Of a stretch of 63,922 nucleotides of DNA, positions 51,067 to 60,828 are shown piece by piece; position 1 is the first letter of the stretch; each line of letters starts with the position of its first letter. The notes beneath the pieces are model-generated. The model was given only the letters and a program-made list of their open reading frames with translations, was not told the origin of the DNA and did no database searches. Both the position numbers and the translations under genes were made by a program. The DNA comes from Clostridia bacterium (GTDB lineage Bacteria > Bacillota > Clostridia > Oscillospirales > CAG-272), in assembly GCA_017473085.1 (NCBI GenBank), contig JAFUNF010000025.1, positions 1-63,922 on the forward strand, read 5' to 3'.

Positions 51067-53028
51067 GTGGATAAGTTTGTTTTAAAAAGCTCATATAAGC
51101 CAACAGGCGACCAGCCTCAAGCAATTGAGCTATTAACTGACGGAATTTTAAAGGGCAAGCGTGCTCAAACTCTGTTAGGAGTTACAGGCTCAGGTAAAAC
51201 CTTTACTATGGCAAATGTAATTGCAAACGTCAACCGTCCTACTATTATTTTTGAGCCAAACAAGACTCTTGCTGCTCAGGTTTGCTCCGAAATGCGTGAG
51301 CTATTCCCCGATGCCTCTGTTGAATATTTTGTCTCCTACTACGATTACTATCAGCCCGAGGCATACATTCCAGGCAAGGATATGTATATCGAAAAGGATG
51401 CTATGGTAAACGACGAAATAGATAAGCTAAGGCATAGTGCCACAAGTGCCCTATTTGAAAGGCGTGACGTAATTATAGTTGCAAGCGTTTCCTGTATCTA
51501 CTCCCTTGGTGACCCAGCAGAATACCAAAATATGCAAATTGGTCTTCGTCAGGGTAGTGCTATGTCAAGAGATACACTTGTAAGACAGCTTATTTCTATG
51601 TCCTACGAAAGAAACGACATCAATTTTGTCCGTAATAAGTTTAGAATCAGGGGGGACGTGGTTGAAATTCTACCTGCTTCCTCTGGAGATAAGGCTATTC
51701 GCGTTGAATTTTTCGGAGACGAAATTGAAAGGCTTTGCGAAATCAACGTGCTAACAGGCGAGGTTTTGCGTAACCTTAAATATACAGTTATTTTCCCTGC
51801 CAACCACTACGTTGTTTCACAGGATAAAAAGGACTCTGCCCTTGACCAAATTTACAAGGAAATGAGAGAAAGAGTTGAATACTTTAAGGCTAATAATAAG
51901 CTGATTGAGGCACAACGCATTGAGGAAAGAACGAAATATGATATAGAAATGCTAAAGGAAATCGGCTTTTGCTCAGGAGTTGAAAACTATTCACGCATTT
52001 TGTCAGGTCGTGAGCCTGGCTCAACACCATACACCCTGCTTGACTACTTCCCTGAGGACTACATTATGTTTATTGACGAAAGTCACGTAAGCGTGCCTCA
52101 AATAAGAGGAATGAGTGGTGGAGATTTGGCAAGAAAGACTAACCTTGTTGAATATGGCTTCAGACTTCCCTCAGCTTACGACAATCGCCCTCTCAACTTT
52201 GAGGAATTTACAAGCAAGCTTAATCAGGTTGTTTTTGTATCTGCTACTCCGTCAGACTATGAAAAGGAGCAATCCACAAGAATTGCCGAGCAATTAATTC
52301 GTCCAACAGGTCTTGTTGACCCTGAAATAATTGTACGTCCAATCTCTACACAGGTTGACGATGTTTTAGGAGAAATCAAGCTAAGAGTTGAAAGAGGCGA
52401 CAAGGTCCTTGTAACTACCCTTACAACAAAAATGGCAGAGGACTTAACCGAGTTTATTCGTGGTAACGGAGTTAGTGCAAAATACATTCACCACAATGTT
52501 GACACAATGGAAAGAATGGAAATTATTCGTGGACTTCGCACAGGAGAGTTTGACGTGCTTGTAGGCATCAATCTGCTTCGTGAGGGTCTTGACATTCCTG
52601 AGGTTTCGTTAGTTGCTATTCTTGATGCAGACAAAGAGGGTCTTTTCCGTTCCGAAACCTCACTTATACAAACAATAGGCCGTGCAGCAAGAAACGCAAA
52701 CGGTCAGGTAATTATGTATGCCGACAAAATGACAAGGTCTATGAAGAGTGCAATTGACGAAACGAATCGTCGTCGCTGTGTGCAAATGGAATATAACGAG
52801 AAAAACGGCATTACTCCAAAGACTATTATCAAGGGCGTGCACGACATTATCGACCTTGGTAAGAAATCCGAGGAGAAAAAGAAGGCTAAGCTATCAAAGG
52901 CTGATAAGGAAAGGCTTATTGAGGAATACACAAGGGAAATGCGCTCTGCCTCAGCTAAGCTTGACTTTGAAAAGGCTGCCTTCTTGCGTGATAAAATCAA
53001 GGAGCTACGTGCTTCAATAAAGAAATAA
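51067..53028 (+). CDS. uvrB: Excinuclease ABC subunit B
   Basis: It verifies DNA lesions in nucleotide-excision repair. At 653 residues, it has Walker [13 protein letters not shown], the DNA-binding beta-hairpin region [14 protein letters not shown], the DESH box ([15 protein letters not shown]), helicase motifs V-VI ([25 protein letters not shown]) and a C-terminal UVR motif for UvrC binding. The start is GTG, preceded by AAGGAGG 7 nt upstream. It is followed by uvrA after 11 nt. Confidence 0.97.
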   Translation: MDKFVLKSSYKPTGDQPQAIELLTDGILKGKRAQTLLGVTGSGKTFTMANVIANVNRPTIIFEPNKTLAAQVCSEMRELFPDASVEYFVSYYDYYQPEAYIPGKDMYIEKDAMVNDEIDKLRHSATSALFERRDVIIVASVSCIYSLGDPAEYQNMQIGLRQGSAMSRDTLVRQLISMSYERNDINFVRNKFRIRGDVVEILPASSGDKAIRVEFFGDEIERLCEINVLTGEVLRNLKYTVIFPANHYVVSQDKKDSALDQIYKEMRERVEYFKANNKLIEAQRIEERTKYDIEMLKEIGFCSGVENYSRILSGREPGSTPYTLLDYFPEDYIMFIDESHVSVPQIRGMSGGDLARKTNLVEYGFRLPSAYDNRPLNFEEFTSKLNQVVFVSATPSDYEKEQSTRIAEQLIRPTGLVDPEIIVRPISTQVDDVLGEIKLRVERGDKVLVTTLTTKMAEDLTEFIRGNGVSAKYIHHNVDTMERMEIIRGLRTGEFDVLVGINLLREGLDIPEVSLVAILDADKEGLFRSETSLIQTIGRAARNANGQVIMYADKMTRSMKSAIDETNRRRCVQMEYNEKNGITPKTIIKGVHDIIDLGKKSEEKKKAKLSKADKERLIEEYTREMRSASAKLDFEKAAFLRDKIKELRASIKK

Positions 53029-53039
53029 AAGGATAAGAA

Positions 53040-55874
53040 ATGAAGGATAAAATCGAAATAAGAGGTGCAAGAGTAAACAACCTCAAAAATATTGACGTGA
53101 CTATTCCAAGAGATAAGCTTGTTATCTTGACAGGTCTTTCAGGCTCAGGAAAGTCCTCTCTTGCCTTCGACACAATATATGCAGAGGGACACAGACGCTT
53201 TGTTGAGTCCTTGTCCTCCTATGCAAGACAGTTTTTAGGTCAACTGGACAAGCCAGACGTTGACTCCATTGAGGGTCTTTCCCCTGCTATTTCAATCGAC
53301 CAAAAGACCACCTCAAAAAACCCAAGGTCCACAGTAGGTACGGTTACGGAAATTTACGACTACCTAAGACTTTTATATGCAAGGCTTGGTGTTGTTCATT
53401 GTCCAATTTGTAACAAGGAAATCAAGCAACAAAGCGTTGACCAAATAATTGACCGTATTCTTGAATTTAAAGAGGGAGAAAGATTTTTAGTTCTTGCTCC
53501 TGTGGTTAAGGGTAAAAAGGGTCGTCACGAAAAGGTTATTACAGATGCAAGAAAGAATGGCTATGCAAGACTTAGAATTGATGGCACAATTTACGACTTA
53601 AACGAGGATATTGACTTAGAGCTTACTAAAAAGCACTCTATTGATATAGTTATTGACCGTCTGGTTATGAAAAGCGATATTCGTCCCCGTCTTGCTGACT
53701 CAGTTGAAAATGCACTTAAGGTAAGTGACGGACGAGTTAATATTTTAACAGTACCACGTGAGGGCGAGGGCGTTGAGTACGAGTTTTCTACCAACTACGC
53801 CTGCGAGGAGCATGGTATCAGCTTTGGCGAGCTTGAGCCAAGGTCCTTCTCCTTTAACAATCCCTTTGGTGCTTGCCCTCACTGCCTTGGAATTGGCGAA
53901 ATGAGAAATATTTCTCCTGACAAAATCATTCCCGACACCTCTCTTTCCTTAAGTGAGGGTGCAATTCAGGTAAACGGCTTTAAAACGATTGAAGAGGAAA
54001 GCTGGACAGGTCCCTTGCTCATAGCAGTTGGCGAAAGAGTTGGCTTTTCAATTCATCAGCCAATTAAGGACTTTACAAAGGAGCAATTAAATGCACTTCT
54101 TTACGGCACAGGCGACGAGTACTACACAATAGACAGATACTTTGCTAAGCAACACAAAAGACAAACTGTCAAGTTTGAGGGAATTATAAAAACCATTGAG
54201 CAAAGAATGACTATGTTTGACTCCGACTACTATGAGCAATTCATAGAGGAGGTGCCTTGCCCTGTTTGTAAGGGTCAAAGACTTAACAAGCAAGCACTTT
54301 CCGTAAAGGTTGGTGGCAAAAATATTGACGAGTTTTGCAGAATGTCAATAACAAATGCTCTTGATTTTGTAAATGGCTTAAAATACGAGGGTGGTCAAGA
54401 AAAGATTGCTAAGGAAATTCTTAAGGAAATCAAGGCAAGGCTGGGCTTTTTAAAGAGTGTAGGTCTTGAATATCTTACCCTTGCAAGAAAATCTGCTACT
54501 CTTTCAGGTGGCGAGGCACAAAGAATCAGACTTGCCACACAAATTGGCTCTTCACTTGTGGGCGTGCTTTATATTCTTGACGAGCCAAGCATTGGCTTGC
54601 ATCAGCGTGATAATTCTAAGCTTATTAACACTCTTAAGGAGCTAAGAGACGTTGGCAATACTGTAATAGTTGTAGAACACGACGAGGAAACTATGCTGGA
54701 GTCCGACTATATTATTGATATAGGTCCCCACGCAGGCGTGCATGGTGGAGAGGTTGTTGCCTGTGGTACACCTCAGGAGATTATGGAAAATGAAAGCTCC
54801 ATAACAGGCGCTTATCTTTCAGGTAGAAAAAGCATAGACATACCAAAGCAAAGACGCCGTGGCAATGGTAGTTATCTAAAGGTATTCGGTGCAAAAGAAA
54901 ACAACCTAAAGTCTATTGACGTTGAAATTCCTCTTGGTTGCTTTGTTGCAGTTACAGGTGTTTCAGGCTCAGGTAAGTCCTCACTTATAAATAAAATAGT
55001 TTTGCAAAGCCTTGCAAAAAAGCTTAACAGAGCTATTACCTATCCAGGCAAGTGCGACAGAATTGAGGGTTACGAGTCACTTGACAAGGTTATTGCCATA
55101 GACCAATCCCCAATTGGTAGAACTCCAAGGTCAAATCCAGCCACTTATACAGGTCTTTTCTCTGAAATAAGAGATTTATTTGCAAAAACTCCCGATGCAA
55201 AAATGCGTTCCTTCGGTCCTGGTCGTTTTTCCTTTAACGTAAAGGGTGGACGATGCGAAAGCTGTGAGGGTGACGGAGTTAAAAAGATAGAAATGCACTT
55301 TTTACCTGACGTGTACGTAAAATGCGACGTATGTAAGGGTAAGCGATACAACAAGGACACTCTTGAGGTAAAATTCAAGGGCAAGAACATTTCCGACGTG
55401 CTTGAAATGACCGCCGAGGAGGGAGCTACCTTCTTTAGCGAAATACCATCAATTTCTAAAAAGCTACAAACCATATGTGACGTTGGCTTAGGCTACGTAA
55501 AAATAGGTCAATCCTCTACTACCCTGTCGGGTGGCGAGGCGCAAAGAGTTAAGCTTGCAACCGAGCTTGCAAAAAGGTCAACAGGTAAAACCATTTACAT
55601 TCTTGACGAGCCAACAACTGGCTTGCACACAGAGGACGTAAAGAAGCTTATCTCCGTTCTTCAAAGGCTTGTTGATGCAGGCAATAGCGTTTTAGTAATT
55701 GAGCATAACTTAGACGTTATCAAAACTGCCGACTATATCATCGATATGGGTCCCGAGGGTGGCGACAATGGTGGTACAGTAGTTGCTACTGGCACACCCG
55801 AGGAGGTTGCCAAAAATCCAAAATCCTACACAGGAATTTACGTTAAAAAGGCACTAAACGGCTATAAGGATTAA
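53040..55874 (+). CDS. uvrA: Excinuclease ABC subunit A
   Basis: The damage-sensing ATPase of nucleotide-excision repair, 944 residues. It has two ABC cassettes, each split: Walker [10 protein letters not shown] and GVSGSGKSS, signatures [10 protein letters not shown] and [10 protein letters not shown], Walker [11 protein letters not shown] and [10 protein letters not shown]. Zinc modules are visible as [25 protein letters not shown] and CESCEGDG with [17 protein letters not shown] precedes the ATG. It is complete and of normal length. Confidence 0.97.
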   Translation: MKDKIEIRGARVNNLKNIDVTIPRDKLVILTGLSGSGKSSLAFDTIYAEGHRRFVESLSSYARQFLGQLDKPDVDSIEGLSPAISIDQKTTSKNPRSTVGTVTEIYDYLRLLYARLGVVHCPICNKEIKQQSVDQIIDRILEFKEGERFLVLAPVVKGKKGRHEKVITDARKNGYARLRIDGTIYDLNEDIDLELTKKHSIDIVIDRLVMKSDIRPRLADSVENALKVSDGRVNILTVPREGEGVEYEFSTNYACEEHGISFGELEPRSFSFNNPFGACPHCLGIGEMRNISPDKIIPDTSLSLSEGAIQVNGFKTIEEESWTGPLLIAVGERVGFSIHQPIKDFTKEQLNALLYGTGDEYYTIDRYFAKQHKRQTVKFEGIIKTIEQRMTMFDSDYYEQFIEEVPCPVCKGQRLNKQALSVKVGGKNIDEFCRMSITNALDFVNGLKYEGGQEKIAKEILKEIKARLGFLKSVGLEYLTLARKSATLSGGEAQRIRLATQIGSSLVGVLYILDEPSIGLHQRDNSKLINTLKELRDVGNTVIVVEHDEETMLESDYIIDIGPHAGVHGGEVVACGTPQEIMENESSITGAYLSGRKSIDIPKQRRRGNGSYLKVFGAKENNLKSIDVEIPLGCFVAVTGVSGSGKSSLINKIVLQSLAKKLNRAITYPGKCDRIEGYESLDKVIAIDQSPIGRTPRSNPATYTGLFSEIRDLFAKTPDAKMRSFGPGRFSFNVKGGRCESCEGDGVKKIEMHFLPDVYVKCDVCKGKRYNKDTLEVKFKGKNISDVLEMTAEEGATFFSEIPSISKKLQTICDVGLGYVKIGQSSTTLSGGEAQRVKLATELAKRSTGKTIYILDEPTTGLHTEDVKKLISVLQRLVDAGNSVLVIEHNLDVIKTADYIIDMGPEGGDNGGTVVATGTPEEVAKNPKSYTGIYVKKALNGYKD

Positions 55875-55880
55875 AAAAAG

Positions 55881-55914
55881 ACACAGGGTAAGCCAATTTT
55901 GGCTTACCCTGTGT
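55881..55914. terminator. Bidirectional terminator after uvrA
   Basis: ACACAGGGTAAGCC pairs with GGCTTACCCTGTGT (14 bp, 6-nt loop) with A and T tracts on the two sides, between the convergent uvrA and the 55921-56604 gene. Confidence 0.92.
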
Positions 55915-55920
55915 TTATTT

Positions 55921-56604
55921 TTAGTCAGTTTCTCTGTCAAGCTGTTTTAAAAAGCCGTCGGTTGAAAATATTTTAAAGCTCTCATATTCATCTCCACTTA
56001 AAAGTGGCTCAAAGCGATTTTTATTTATGTATTTTATGTTTAATGGAATAGGATTTACCATCAAAACATTTTCGGTTATCTTGTCCTTGGTGGAATAGCT
56101 ATCAAAATCAATTGTGGGTAGGTGCTTTTCTCCCTTGACAACCTCATAAATTTCATTATGGGTCATTCTTAAAAAGGTTTCCTCAATCCTTTTAGGCTTG
56201 AACATACGAGCAAAAATTATAAATCCAACGTTTCTCAAAAGCAGGGTGTATCCCTTTACGTTTGTAATAAAATATCTGTTAGGGGTTATAAAAAACAGAT
56301 TGATATTTTTAATAACAGATGGTGTAAAATACTTGATAACGTATCGTTTTTCCTTAGTTTCCACTATTATATCAACCTTTTTGGTGTTGCAAAAAATCGA
56401 GCCATATTGAGAGGTAATTTTCTTAACCACAACACCCTCTCTTACATCTAAGGGTATGAGCCTTGCCAAGAATTTTGATCTTTTGTATATTGCCCTTAAA
56501 TATCTAAAGGCTATAATTAAAAAAACAACAATCGCCACAAGACAAATAATTTCGGCTAAAAACGTAAGCCAATAGCCTAAATAAAGTAATTGCTCCTCAC
56601 TCAA
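55921..56604 (-). CDS. Unknown membrane-anchored protein
   Basis: A 227-residue protein with one N-terminal membrane span (about 10-35) and a soluble, beta-rich remainder containing VREGVVVKKITSQYGSIFCNTKKVDIIVETK and KYFTPSVIKNINLFF. No family recognised and no catalytic motif seen. The start appears to be TTG at 56604, with a GGGGGAG ribosome site upstream; no nearby ATG has a better one. It is leftward, between uvrA and another small exported protein, and could be cotranscribed with the latter (gap 42 nt). Confidence 0.55.
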   Translation of the reverse strand: MSEEQLLYLGYWLTFLAEIICLVAIVVFLIIAFRYLRAIYKRSKFLARLIPLDVREGVVVKKITSQYGSIFCNTKKVDIIVETKEKRYVIKYFTPSVIKNINLFFITPNRYFITNVKGYTLLLRNVGFIIFARMFKPKRIEETFLRMTHNEIYEVVKGEKHLPTIDFDSYSTKDKITENVLMVNPIPLNIKYINKNRFEPLLSGDEYESFKIFSTDGFLKQLDRETD

Positions 56605-56645
56605 AACCTACACTCCCCCCCTTTTTTTTAATTATCACATCAGCT

Positions 56646-57173
56646 TCAAAGACAAGTAATTGTCTCTGTCTCCACTGTTTCCGTGAAATTCACACGCACC
56701 GAAAATGTATTTTCTAATAAATCCAAAACTGCATCAGTGTTGGAACTTGATGTTTTTACTAAATATACACGTTCAAAGTCTGCCACTATTATTCTTGTTT
56801 TGAAATTGTAAGAATACACAGAAACAGCAGAGTTGGAATCCGAATCCATATCTGTAACATTTTTAAAATACTTCTGTGCAACATTGGTACTTTGAAACTC
56901 ATACGCAAAAATTTCAAACTCTGCTTCATCAGAAGTGAAATAACCACCAAAAAATTCTAAATACTCAAGGTTTTCCAAATTATTATCATTTATTGGCGTA
57001 TCATATCTTGTTAATTGTGCGTTTGTGTATTCTGTTTTTGTAAGTTTTTCACACTCACTTATATCGTCAAATATGTAATAATCAAATCTTACAAGGTTGC
57101 ACGATATTAAACTAAAAAAGCACAATATACATAGTACAAGCACCACCGCTTTTGCATTGTTTTTTATTTTCAC
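56646..57173 (-). CDS. Small lipoprotein of unknown function
   Basis: A 175-residue exported protein; the hydrophobic signal ends in LISC with lipidated Cys25. The mature part is short and acidic, with FDDISECEKL, YLEFFGGYFTSDEAEFEIFAYEF and FKTRIIVADFERVYLVKT, the look of a compact alpha/beta periplasmic-type domain. No family recognised. The start is GTG with GGAGG 8 nt upstream. It follows the sipL-like gene's terminator and is leftward. Confidence 0.6.
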   Translation of the reverse strand: MKIKNNAKAVVLVLCILCFFSLISCNLVRFDYYIFDDISECEKLTKTEYTNAQLTRYDTPINDNNLENLEYLEFFGGYFTSDEAEFEIFAYEFQSTNVAQKYFKNVTDMDSDSNSAVSVYSYNFKTRIIVADFERVYLVKTSSSNTDAVLDLLENTFSVRVNFTETVETETITCL

Positions 57174-57262
57174 TGTACGCCTCCAAAATTATTGTAATTA
57201 TAGATTCAAGCTCATTTTTCTAATTTTATTATACTATACGCATGTTATTTTGTCAACAGAGA

Positions 57263-57300
57263 GAAAAGGATGGGGGTGTAAAAACACCCCCATCCTTTTC
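57263..57300 (-). terminator. Terminator after the sipL-like gene
   Basis: A 17-bp perfect stem, GAAAAGGATGGGGGTGT with complement and 4-A loop, adjoining the stop at 57302. Confidence 0.92.
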
Positions 57301-57301
57301 T

Positions 57302-58819
57302 TTATACTATTAAATTTTTTGCAAGAGTCTTTGTGCTTGGATCAATGCTATTATCCTGAGCTATCTTTGAAACGGTTGTATTATATTTCTTTGCAATTTC
57401 CCAAAGGGTATCGCCCTCGGTTGGGAAATATACTCTTATTGTTGAGCCGTCCTTTTTTATCTCTGCATCCTTTTTGATTAACCCTGTGTCTAAAATTCTC
57501 TCATTAGTTCTCTCAAACACAGTAAAGGATGGATATATTTCACAGGTTACGCTTACGCTATCCTTATCAAATCGAGCATTTGCATCAAGAGTTGAAAACA
57601 AGCATCTTGCTACACCATATTCTACCTGTCTTTTCATATCAAGCTCATATTTTAGAGGTAGGTCATAGGTCTCGCAAAGGTATTCCCTTTCAGTCTCATT
57701 TTCCTTTGTGCCTATTATGTTTACATTGAGTCTGCCAGATGCTATCATTTTATCACCCTTAATTTCTGTCTTTTCGCACACAGGGTCAACTAAAACGTCT
57801 ATTATTTCATTCATTTCCTTGCTTTTTCTCTTAGAGGATTCATTAAACGTAAAGGAAGTGCCACCAGCTCTTACCACATTGTAAACAGGCACCTGCTTGT
57901 AAGTTACCTCCATTTCGTTTGTGGTTGAGTATATATCCTCAGTAAGCACCTTGTCACTATTAGAATACACCTCTGCCTCGAGGTCACATACTAAGTCAAA
58001 GAAAAGCTGTGTTGTATCATTTAGCTCCTCGTTGGAGATTGACAAGGACACGCACCTGCCACCTACTCGTGCAATTCCATTTTCCTTAGCACCCTGAATT
58101 TCTATTTCCTCAGCAATAGGCATCGTTTTTTCTATAACATTAATTTCCTCATTTTCAAGGGCTAAGCACTTAACTATTGCCTCTCCCCTTGCACTAACAA
58201 AGCCATTTTGAACTCTTGCGTCCTTGATAACAAGCCTTGCATCGCACCATATAGGCTTAATGCTCTTTTCCTTGTCTGTTGTTAGCTTGTCGCTTATTCT
58301 TACATTTGACAAGGTCCCTGTGGTCATATCTACACTCTGTACCACCTTTTCCTTCTTTTCAAGGTATAATTCATCTGCACTCGACCTTGGTGTTATATCT
58401 TCTCTTACTTGATTTTGCACCGAGGCAGTTACCTTGTTTTTCACTCTTGATTTTATTGTAAGTCGTCTTGGCGCACTTACACGATATGATACGTTGTCAA
58501 CGGTAGTATCAACTAAGGTATATTGTGGACTAACTTGAAGTTGGATTTTTGTTTCGTAATTGCTATTCAAGGGAATTGCATTTAGCTTGCCCTCATCATC
58601 AGTATAAATCAGTGAATATGTAACACTTCCTCCAAGGTCCAAGGTTGGTCCGTTTTGACCCTCTTGTAGATATTTGCTTTCAGGTAATACCTGTGCTAAA
58701 ACAGTTAGCACCCTTCTTATTTCGGGCACATAATCAGGCAAGGAAAACTCCTCACTTATTTCGGTGACACTTGGATTTTCTTGTGCTATTGACAATAGAT
58801 TTGCGTTATTTTCCTGCAT
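57302..58819 (-). CDS. sipL: SipL-like spore-coat morphogenesis protein (SPOCS/DUF3794 + LysM)
   Basis: A 505-residue protein with tandem SPOCS (DUF3794) domains (for example EFSLPDYVPEIRRVLTVLAQV near the N terminus and REYLCETYDLPLKYEL) and a C-terminal LysM domain (FPTEGDTLWEIAKKYNTTVSKIAQDN). This is the layout and length of SipL of Clostridioides difficile, whose LysM binds SpoIVA to build the coat basement layer. A sigma-E-like promoter lies 35-60 nt upstream, which agrees with mother-cell expression. No signal peptide. Non-spore-forming Clostridia also carry DUF3794-LysM proteins, so the symbol is an analogy. Confidence 0.8.
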   Translation of the reverse strand: MQENNANLLSIAQENPSVTEISEEFSLPDYVPEIRRVLTVLAQVLPESKYLQEGQNGPTLDLGGSVTYSLIYTDDEGKLNAIPLNSNYETKIQLQVSPQYTLVDTTVDNVSYRVSAPRRLTIKSRVKNKVTASVQNQVREDITPRSSADELYLEKKEKVVQSVDMTTGTLSNVRISDKLTTDKEKSIKPIWCDARLVIKDARVQNGFVSARGEAIVKCLALENEEINVIEKTMPIAEEIEIQGAKENGIARVGGRCVSLSISNEELNDTTQLFFDLVCDLEAEVYSNSDKVLTEDIYSTTNEMEVTYKQVPVYNVVRAGGTSFTFNESSKRKSKEMNEIIDVLVDPVCEKTEIKGDKMIASGRLNVNIIGTKENETEREYLCETYDLPLKYELDMKRQVEYGVARCLFSTLDANARFDKDSVSVTCEIYPSFTVFERTNERILDTGLIKKDAEIKKDGSTIRVYFPTEGDTLWEIAKKYNTTVSKIAQDNSIDPSTKTLAKNLIV

Positions 58820-58851
58820 TGGTTTTCTCCTTTTTTAGTTTCTTACACTAA

Positions 58852-58880
58852 AGACTATGCACACTTTCATATAAATATTA
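58852..58880 (-). promoter_or_regulatory. Sigma-E-like promoter of the sipL-like gene
   Basis: On the minus strand TAATATT (58874-58880) and CATAGTCT (58852-58859) are 14 nt apart, matching the sporulation sigma-E pattern KMATATT-N14-CATACAHT at all seven -35 positions and six of eight -10 positions. It lies 33 nt before the ATG. Confidence 0.5.
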
Positions 58881-58881
58881 C

Positions 58882-58910
58882 TTGACATATAATACTTTTA
58901 ATGTTATAAT
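58882..58910 (+). promoter_or_regulatory. Sigma-A promoter of serS
   Basis: TTGACA (58882-58887) and TATAAT (58905-58910) with a 17-nt spacer; the leader is about 55 nt, too short for a serine T-box. Confidence 0.88.
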
Positions 58911-58970
58911 TTTTAATATAATTTGTGTCACATTTTGGCACTATTATGCTTGTTTATTTTGGAGGCAATT

Positions 58971-60251
58971 ATGATTGATTTAAAGTTTTTAAGAGAAAAC
59001 CCTGAGGTTGTAAAGCAAAACATCAGAAATAAATTTCAGGACTCTAAGCTACCATTAGTTGACGAGGTTATTGAGCTTGATGCACAATATCGTGCTTACA
59101 AGCAAGAGGCAGATAATCTAAGAGGTGGCAGAAATAAGCTATCTAAGCAAATTGGTATGCTTATGGCACAGGGCAAGCGTGAGGAAGCCGAGGCTGTTAA
59201 AAAGCAGGTTACCAATAATGCAAATCGTCTTGCTGAGCTTGAAATTCTTGAGGCTGAATACTCAGAAAAAATCAAAAATATTATGATGGTTATTCCTAAC
59301 ATTATCGACCCATCTGTACCAATTGGTAAGGACGACTCTGAAAATGTTGAGGTTCAAAGATATGGCGAGCCAGTAGTTCCTGACTTTGATATTCCATATC
59401 ACGCAGAAATTATGGAGTCCCTCTCTGGTCTTGACCTTGAGGGTGCCAGACGTGTTGCAGGTAATGGCTTCTATTACCTAATGGGCGATATTGCAAGACT
59501 TCATTCTGCTATTATCTCCTACGCACGTGACTTTATGATTGACAGAGGCTTTACCTACTGTATTCCTCCCTTTATGATAAGAAGTGAGGTTGTTACAGGC
59601 GTTATGTCCTTTGCTGAAATGGACGCTATGATGTATAAGATTGAGGGCGAGGACCTTTATCTAATCGGTACAAGTGAGCACTCAATGATTGGTAAATATA
59701 TCGACACAATCGTACAAGAGGACACTCTTCCACACACACTTACCTCCTATTCTCCTTGCTTCCGTAAGGAAAAGGGTGCTCATGGCATTGAGGAGCGTGG
59801 TGTATATAGAATCCACCAATTTGAAAAGCAGGAAATGATTGTAGTTTGTAAGCCTGAGGAAAGCCCTGTTTGGTTTGACAAGCTATGGCAGAATACTGTT
59901 GATTTGTTCAGAACTCTTGACATTCCTGTAAGAACTCTTGAGTGTTGCTCTGGCGACTTAGCTGACCTTAAGGTTAAGTCAATTGACGTTGAGGCTTGGT
60001 CTCCAAGACAAAAGAAGTACTTCGAGGTTGGCTCCTGCTCTAACCTTGGCGATGCACAGGCACGCAGACTCAGAATCAGAGTTAATGGTAAGGAGGGCAA
60101 GTACTTTGCTCACACACTTAACAATACAGTTGTAGCACCACCTCGTATGCTTATTGCATTCCTTGAGAACAATCTCAACGAGGACGGTAGCATTAATATT
60201 CCAGTAGCACTTCAGCCTTATATGGGCGGTAAAACCAAAATCACTAAATAA
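58971..60251 (+). CDS. serS: Seryl-tRNA synthetase
   Basis: A class II synthetase of 426 residues: N-terminal coiled-coil arm (about 30-100) that grips the long variable arm of tRNA-Ser, motif 2 SPCFRKEKGAHG, and motif 3 with ARRLRIRVNGKEGKYFAHTLNNT. GGAGG precedes the ATG at 58971; a longer frame from 58923 lacks a ribosome site and lies just after the promoter. First gene of a three-gene run with the phosphoribosyltransferase and PlsC-like genes. Confidence 0.97.
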   Translation: MIDLKFLRENPEVVKQNIRNKFQDSKLPLVDEVIELDAQYRAYKQEADNLRGGRNKLSKQIGMLMAQGKREEAEAVKKQVTNNANRLAELEILEAEYSEKIKNIMMVIPNIIDPSVPIGKDDSENVEVQRYGEPVVPDFDIPYHAEIMESLSGLDLEGARRVAGNGFYYLMGDIARLHSAIISYARDFMIDRGFTYCIPPFMIRSEVVTGVMSFAEMDAMMYKIEGEDLYLIGTSEHSMIGKYIDTIVQEDTLPHTLTSYSPCFRKEKGAHGIEERGVYRIHQFEKQEMIVVCKPEESPVWFDKLWQNTVDLFRTLDIPVRTLECCSGDLADLKVKSIDVEAWSPRQKKYFEVGSCSNLGDAQARRLRIRVNGKEGKYFAHTLNNTVVAPPRMLIAFLENNLNEDGSINIPVALQPYMGGKTKITK

Positions 60252-60260
60252 GAGGACTTT

Positions 60261-60815
60261 ATGGAACACAAAATGACTATTGCAGGGCTTGAACGTGCCC
60301 TACCACTGTGCAAGGTTACAGACGACCTTTATATAGGCGCCTTTGTAATTTTCGGTGACCCTGAGCTTACAACTGCTTGTGCTAAGGAGCTTCTTGCTCG
60401 TGCGCCTGAATTTGACTATATGATTACTGCCGAGGCTAAGGGTATTCCCCTTATTCACGAAATGGCTCGCTTAAACAACAACCAAAAGTATATGCTTGCA
60501 AGAAAGGGTCCAAAGCTTTATATGCAAGATATCCTTTCCTCAACTGTTAAGTCAATCACTACTGAAAAGACTCAAACCCTTTACTTAGACGGCAAGGATG
60601 CTGAGCTTATGAAGGGCAAAAAAATTCTTTTAGTTGATGACGTTATTTCAACGGGCGAATCTCTTCACGCACTTGAAAAGCTTATTGAGGACGCAGGTGG
60701 AACAGTAGCTGGTAGAATGGCAATTTTAGCCGAGGGTGATGCAATTAGCCGTGACGATATTATATTCCTTGAGGAGCTTCCACTATTTAATAGTGATGGC
60801 ACAATTAAGGCTTAA
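60261..60815 (+). CDS. Adenine/xanthine phosphoribosyltransferase-like protein
   Basis: A 184-residue type I PRTase. The PRPP loop reads ILLVDDVISTGESLHAL (about 118-134), the pyrophosphate loop region is ITAEAKGIPL (about 55-64), and the flexible loop is near MLARKGPKLYM. The family converts purine base plus PRPP to a nucleotide; the TAEAKG loop favours adenine PRTase. Whether it is the cell's main Apt is uncertain. It follows serS by 9 nt. Confidence 0.8.
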   Translation: MEHKMTIAGLERALPLCKVTDDLYIGAFVIFGDPELTTACAKELLARAPEFDYMITAEAKGIPLIHEMARLNNNQKYMLARKGPKLYMQDILSSTVKSITTEKTQTLYLDGKDAELMKGKKILLVDDVISTGESLHALEKLIEDAGGTVAGRMAILAEGDAISRDDIIFLEELPLFNSDGTIKA

Positions 60816-60828
60816 TTGAGAGGTTTTT

